A stretch of DNA of 25,877 bases, taken from Spirochaetae bacterium HGW-Spirochaetae-7 (GTDB lineage: Bacteria > Spirochaetota > Spirochaetia > Treponematales > UBA12059). Shown piece after piece: positions 22,774-25,877 of the stretch. The stretch lies in NCBI GenBank assembly GCA_002839245.1, contig PGXR01000039.1, positions 1-25,877 of the forward strand. The letters are read 5' to 3'. The translations under genes and the position numbers were made by a program. The notes beneath the pieces are model-generated. The model was not told where the DNA came from, did no database searches, and saw only the letters and a list, made by a program, of their open reading frames with translations. The first letter of the stretch is position 1; every line of letters begins with the position of its first letter.

Positions 22774-24303
22774 ATGGCAACCAACAACGACAAGCAAGCT
22801 AAGCCCGAATCCGGCGATAAACGCCGCCACGGCAATTCGTTCGTCTATATCGGCACGATCGTCCTGCTAGTAATCACCGTCCTTGCGTTCGTTTTCGTTC
22901 CCGCGATGGGCAGCATGAGCAACAAGGACAACAGCCTGACCTTCGGTTCATGGAACGGCAAGCCCATTTCCTTCGTACAGGGCGGCTATTTCTCGACGCA
23001 AGTCCAGCAGATCAAGGCCCAGCTCGAAAGCCAGGGCTACAAGGATTCCGGCGACCAGTTCTTCGCCTTCCAGGTCTGGCGGCGCGCTTTCGAGAACACC
23101 GCCGTCCATCTCGGCCTCCTCGACCTTTCGCAGAAAGCCGGAATCTCGGTCAGCGACTCGTTCCTTGACAGGCAGATGATAGGGAACCAGGCCTTCGTCG
23201 AGAACGGAGTCTTCTCCAAGCGCAAGTACCGCGAGGCGAGCAATTCTTTCAAGCTGTCGCTCCGCAAGGAAATCGCCCAGTCGACGCTGAAGCAACGCTT
23301 CGTCTCCGACACCGTCGGATTCATGCCGAGCGATGCAGAGACCGCGTTCCTCAAGGGAATGGCGCAATCTCAGCGTGTCATCGAGTATGTCGCGATCCCC
23401 TTCAGCGCTTACCCCGACGCGGAGCGGCTTGCCTGGGCCAAGGCGAACCCCGCGGCTTTCAGGCGCGTCAGGCTGTCCAAGGTCACCCTCTCCTCTTCCC
23501 GCAAGGAAGCCGAGCAGGTTCTGGCCAAGGTCAAGTCAGGCGAGTTGTCGTTCGAGGAAGCCGCCAAGAACCACTCCAGGGACAGCTACGCCGCGAAGGG
23601 AGGCGACATGGGCGCCCGCTACCAGTGGGAACTCAAGGGCGAACTGAAGAACGAGTCCGACCTCGATACCGTAGTAGCCGCTCCCAAGGGCGATCTTTCA
23701 GCGGTCTACGATACCCTGGCCGGATCATGGTCGTTCTACCGGGTCGAGGAAGCCGCGACAGAACCTGATTTCGCTTCGGCCGACCTCCTGAAGACAGTTA
23801 CCGCGTACCTCGACAGGAACGAGAAGGGCCGGCTCGAGGACTACGCCGTAGCCTCCGCGGCCAGGTTCGCCACCGCCGCGGCTACCTCTTTCGGCAATGC
23901 CGCAGCTTCCGCCGGGTACGTCGTCAAGGAAACCAAACCTTTCCCCCTCAACTACGGCACGGCTCTCGACATCGGCTACTTCTCGCTTCTGGGCTCCCTC
24001 GACACGGCCGACCTTCCCGAACTGAAGGGCGCCGACAGGGACGAACGCTTCCTGCAGGCGGTGTTCTCACTGAAGGCCGGAGAGCTGTCCGCTCCGATAG
24101 TCCTCAATGACCAGGCCATAGTCGTCAGGGTCAAGGAGATAAAGAACGCCGACGATGGGGAAATGGGACTCCTGGAGGCCTACTACCCGACCGTGGTGCA
24201 GCAGGGCGTTTCGAGCGAACTCGCTTCGTCGATACTCGCAAGCCCCTACCTGAAGGATGACTTCATGGCCACCTTCTCGCGGGTATATTCCCAGGCCAAC
24301 TGA
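22774..24303 (+). CDS. membrane-anchored SurA/PpiD-like peptidyl-prolyl isomerase
   Basis: A 509-residue protein. The start at 22774 (MATNNDKQAK) is set by AGGAAGG six bases upstream; the 35 further in-frame codons overlap the leader. After a basic cytosolic segment comes one transmembrane helix, FVYIGTIVLLVITVLAFVFV, near residues 20-39, so the rest is periplasmic. A SurA-N-like helical chaperone region (VWRRAFENTAVHLGLLDLSQ) is followed by a parvulin-type domain near 230-325 with VKSGELSFEEAAKNHSRDSY and AKGGDMGARYQWEL, and a second region, QAVFSLKAGELSAPIVL, resembling a second parvulin half. This is the PpiD architecture: folding of outer membrane or secreted proteins at the inner membrane. 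Isomerase activity is unproven since parvulin catalytic residues are weakly conserved. Confidence 0.85.
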   Translation: MATNNDKQAKPESGDKRRHGNSFVYIGTIVLLVITVLAFVFVPAMGSMSNKDNSLTFGSWNGKPISFVQGGYFSTQVQQIKAQLESQGYKDSGDQFFAFQVWRRAFENTAVHLGLLDLSQKAGISVSDSFLDRQMIGNQAFVENGVFSKRKYREASNSFKLSLRKEIAQSTLKQRFVSDTVGFMPSDAETAFLKGMAQSQRVIEYVAIPFSAYPDAERLAWAKANPAAFRRVRLSKVTLSSSRKEAEQVLAKVKSGELSFEEAAKNHSRDSYAAKGGDMGARYQWELKGELKNESDLDTVVAAPKGDLSAVYDTLAGSWSFYRVEEAATEPDFASADLLKTVTAYLDRNEKGRLEDYAVASAARFATAAATSFGNAAASAGYVVKETKPFPLNYGTALDIGYFSLLGSLDTADLPELKGADRDERFLQAVFSLKAGELSAPIVLNDQAIVVRVKEIKNADDGEMGLLEAYYPTVVQQGVSSELASSILASPYLKDDFMATFSRVYSQAN

Positions 24304-24314
24304 CGCCGGAACCG

Positions 24315-25877
24315 ATGGACGAATGCCGCCCCCTGCTCGTCGATACGGGCAGGGGGTTTTCTTTGAAGTACCGCAGCCGCCTCCTGTACTCGGGCCGCGA
24401 TCCGGTCGCCGCGCCCCGCCAGGCCGCGATCGAGGCTCCGGTACTGCCTGGCACGCTGTATGTGGTGCCGTCGCCATGCCTATGCTACGGCCTGCCCGAA
24501 CTCCTGGGACGGCTGCCTGATTCCAGCGCGGTCCTCTGCCTGGAGGCCGACGAAGCACTCTTTGCGCTAGCCTCGCACGCCATCGACGAGGCCATGCCGG
24601 CCGGAAGCTTGCGGCAGAGGCTGGCCTTGAGCAATCCCGCACGCGCGCTCGATGCGTACCTGTCACTGGAGAGATCTATCGCGCCAGGCCGCTTCAGGCG
24701 TTCGGTGGAACTCAGGCTTTCTGGCGGCCGGGCCTTCTCCGAAGCAACCTACGACGCGGCGAGGGCCACCATCGAAGGCGACATATCGACACGCTACCGC
24801 AACCGACTGTCGCTCGTCAGGATGGGGCGGCTTTGGACCAGGAACGTCCTATCCAACCTCGCTTCCATGCGCTGGGAAGACACGGGGCCGCTCGAGGGAG
24901 ACGGCAAGCCCGTCGTCGTCTGCGGAGCGGGGCCGTCGCTGGACGGCGCCATGGACGCCATACGGAGGTCACGGGACGGCGTCACGGTGCTGGCATGCGA
25001 TACCGCGACGGGCTCGCTGGCCAAGGCCGGCATCGTGCCGGACGCGATAGTATGCCTCGAGGGTCAGATCTGGAACGTGGCCGATTTCCTGCCGCTCGAC
25101 GGCGCCGCCCCTGCGCTATTCGTCGACCTTTCAGCCCACCCCTCCTCTTTCCGCGCCATCACGGGAAGGAAGTCGTTGCTGCTCAGCGTCTGGACTGAAA
25201 GCGCCTTCCTGTCAAGGCTTCTGGCTGCGGGCCTGCCCGTGACAGCGGCGCCTCCGCTCGGATCGGTCGGGGTGCTGGCTCTCAGGATTGCCCGGTGGCT
25301 GGGTGGCCCGATAGTCGTCGCGGGACTCGACTTCTCGTTCCGCCCCGGCATGACGCATTGCCGAGGCAGCCCGGCCGACATCCGCGAGATGCTTCTCGAG
25401 TCGCGGACATACAGGAACACCGGTGCCTGGGGAACCTCGTTCAGGGAAGGGGCGACGCGCTCCGGCGGCGCCATTACCGACCCGGCCTTGTCGTTGTACG
25501 CATCGCTCGCGGCCGCCGAGCTCGACGGGCTGGAGGCATGGGACCTGCGGGGAGGCTTCGGCGCTCCCCTGCCCGCGCGGCCGCTGTCGGCCAGAGGGCT
25601 GGAATCGTTGGTCGAGACGAGCCGGCGGGACAGACAGGCGGCCGCCCGCGCCACAAGCGCTGCCGCCCCCGCGTGCGGCCAAGCCGCGTCGCCCGAAGCC
25701 TGCCGGGCGAAAGCCGCCGCATTCCTAGCAGGAGAACTGGACAGGGTGGAGCGGGTCTCGTCGGCCCTGCGGCATGGCGCTGCCGGCGAAGACTTGCGTG
25801 AAATGCTGGCGGAGGCGGATTTCCTGTACCTGCACTTCCCCGACCCGGAACGAGTGCTGGCGCTGGAGAGCGACGCC
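24315..25877 (+). CDS. DUF115/MptE-like (motility associated factor) protein, 3' end beyond window
   Basis: The frame is open from ATG 24315 to the right edge, 521 residues with no stop. The N terminus has LKYRSRLLYSGRDPVAAPRQ, similar in style to spirochaete Maf proteins ('LYS.YDP'). The central DUF115 domain begins near residue 197 with PVVVCGAGPSLDGAMDAIRR. It continues with VTVLACDTATGSLAKAGIVP, DAIVCLEGQIWNVADFL, PPLGSVGVLALRIARWLGG and VVAGLDFSFRPGMTHCRGSP. DUF115 is related to 6-hydroxymethylpterin pyrophosphokinase MptE and to Maf flagellin glycosyltransferases. A sugar-transfer role on flagella is a family-based inference. It starts 12 bases after the PpiD-like stop with only a weak CGGA site. 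A terminator-like hairpin lies within its first codons. A start at TTG 24363 is an alternative. Confidence 0.83.
   Translation, partial: MDECRPLLVDTGRGFSLKYRSRLLYSGRDPVAAPRQAAIEAPVLPGTLYVVPSPCLCYGLPELLGRLPDSSAVLCLEADEALFALASHAIDEAMPAGSLRQRLALSNPARALDAYLSLERSIAPGRFRRSVELRLSGGRAFSEATYDAARATIEGDISTRYRNRLSLVRMGRLWTRNVLSNLASMRWEDTGPLEGDGKPVVVCGAGPSLDGAMDAIRRSRDGVTVLACDTATGSLAKAGIVPDAIVCLEGQIWNVADFLPLDGAAPALFVDLSAHPSSFRAITGRKSLLLSVWTESAFLSRLLAAGLPVTAAPPLGSVGVLALRIARWLGGPIVVAGLDFSFRPGMTHCRGSPADIREMLLESRTYRNTGAWGTSFREGATRSGGAITDPALSLYASLAAAELDGLEAWDLRGGFGAPLPARPLSARGLESLVETSRRDRQAAARATSAAAPACGQAASPEACRAKAAAFLAGELDRVERVSSALRHGAAGEDLREMLAEADFLYLHFPDPERVLALESDA
24329..24364 (+). terminator. terminator-like hairpin within the start of the DUF115 gene
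   Basis: CCCCCTGCTCGT (24329-24340) pairs with ACGGGCAGGGGG (24345-24356), a 12-bp stem with one G-T pair and a CGAT loop, followed by TTTTCTTT (24357-24364). It lies 26 bases after the PpiD-like stop and falls on codons 5-17 of the DUF115 frame. It has full rho-independent terminator form and may end, or attenuate, the transcript. Confidence 0.75.

Overview
The window is gene-dense, GC-rich bacterial DNA. It most likely comes from a free-living or host-associated spirochaete. The pointers are a stand-alone FliG with a long N-terminal extension, a DUF115/MptE-like 'motility associated factor' protein, many lipoproteins with loose lipoboxes, and no phage, IS element or RNA gene. The phylum is inferred from gene content; no marker gene settles it. 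All intergenic gaps are under 150 bases, except that pdxR and pdxS are 148 bases apart.

Layout. (1) Positions 1-6798, minus strand: a six-gene, tightly coupled envelope operon. In transcription order it encodes a lipoprotein, a TPR lipoprotein, a TolC-type outer membrane protein, a lipid-anchored RND adaptor, and two tandemly duplicated Ig-like-domain lipoproteins; the last runs off the left edge. No inner-membrane pump is in view. (2) 6843-7090, plus: a DUF1508/YegP small protein with its own promoter. (3) 9357-7127, minus: a compact four-gene operon of a 92-aa protein, an ArsA/Get3-type ATPase, a single-span membrane protein and a MIP18/DUF59-like protein. This is the best candidate for an undescribed system. 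(4) 11187-9380, minus: cstA with a near-consensus promoter and a terminator. (5) 15602-11273, minus: pdxR-uvrB-GNAT, overlapping reading frames. (6) 15751-17184, plus: pdxS and pdxT, the DXP-independent PLP synthase, divergent from the PdxR regulator. pdxS carries an apparent 65-nt deletion that removes the catalytic-lysine segment and shifts the frame. Four 12-bp direct repeats lie between pdxR and pdxS. (7) 18450-17166, minus: an HtrA/DegP protease whose promoter contains a perfect 11-bp-arm dyad. (8) 18480-19746, plus: fliG. (9) 20307-19780, minus: PduO-type cobalamin adenosyltransferase. (10) 20446-25877, plus: a TPR-GAF-GGDEF cyclase, a PpiD/SurA-like isomerase, and the DUF115 protein, which runs off the right edge. 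A terminator-like hairpin lies inside the first codons of the DUF115 gene.

How it fits together. Much of the window concerns the cell envelope (lipoproteins, TolC/adaptor, HtrA, PpiD-like chaperone) and motility (FliG, DUF115, c-di-GMP). A vitamin B6 module has its regulator, its operator-like repeats and an intact glutaminase subunit, but a broken synthase subunit as read here. Two genes that matter, at 1-887 and 24315-25877, are open to the window edges and have no stop codon inside it.
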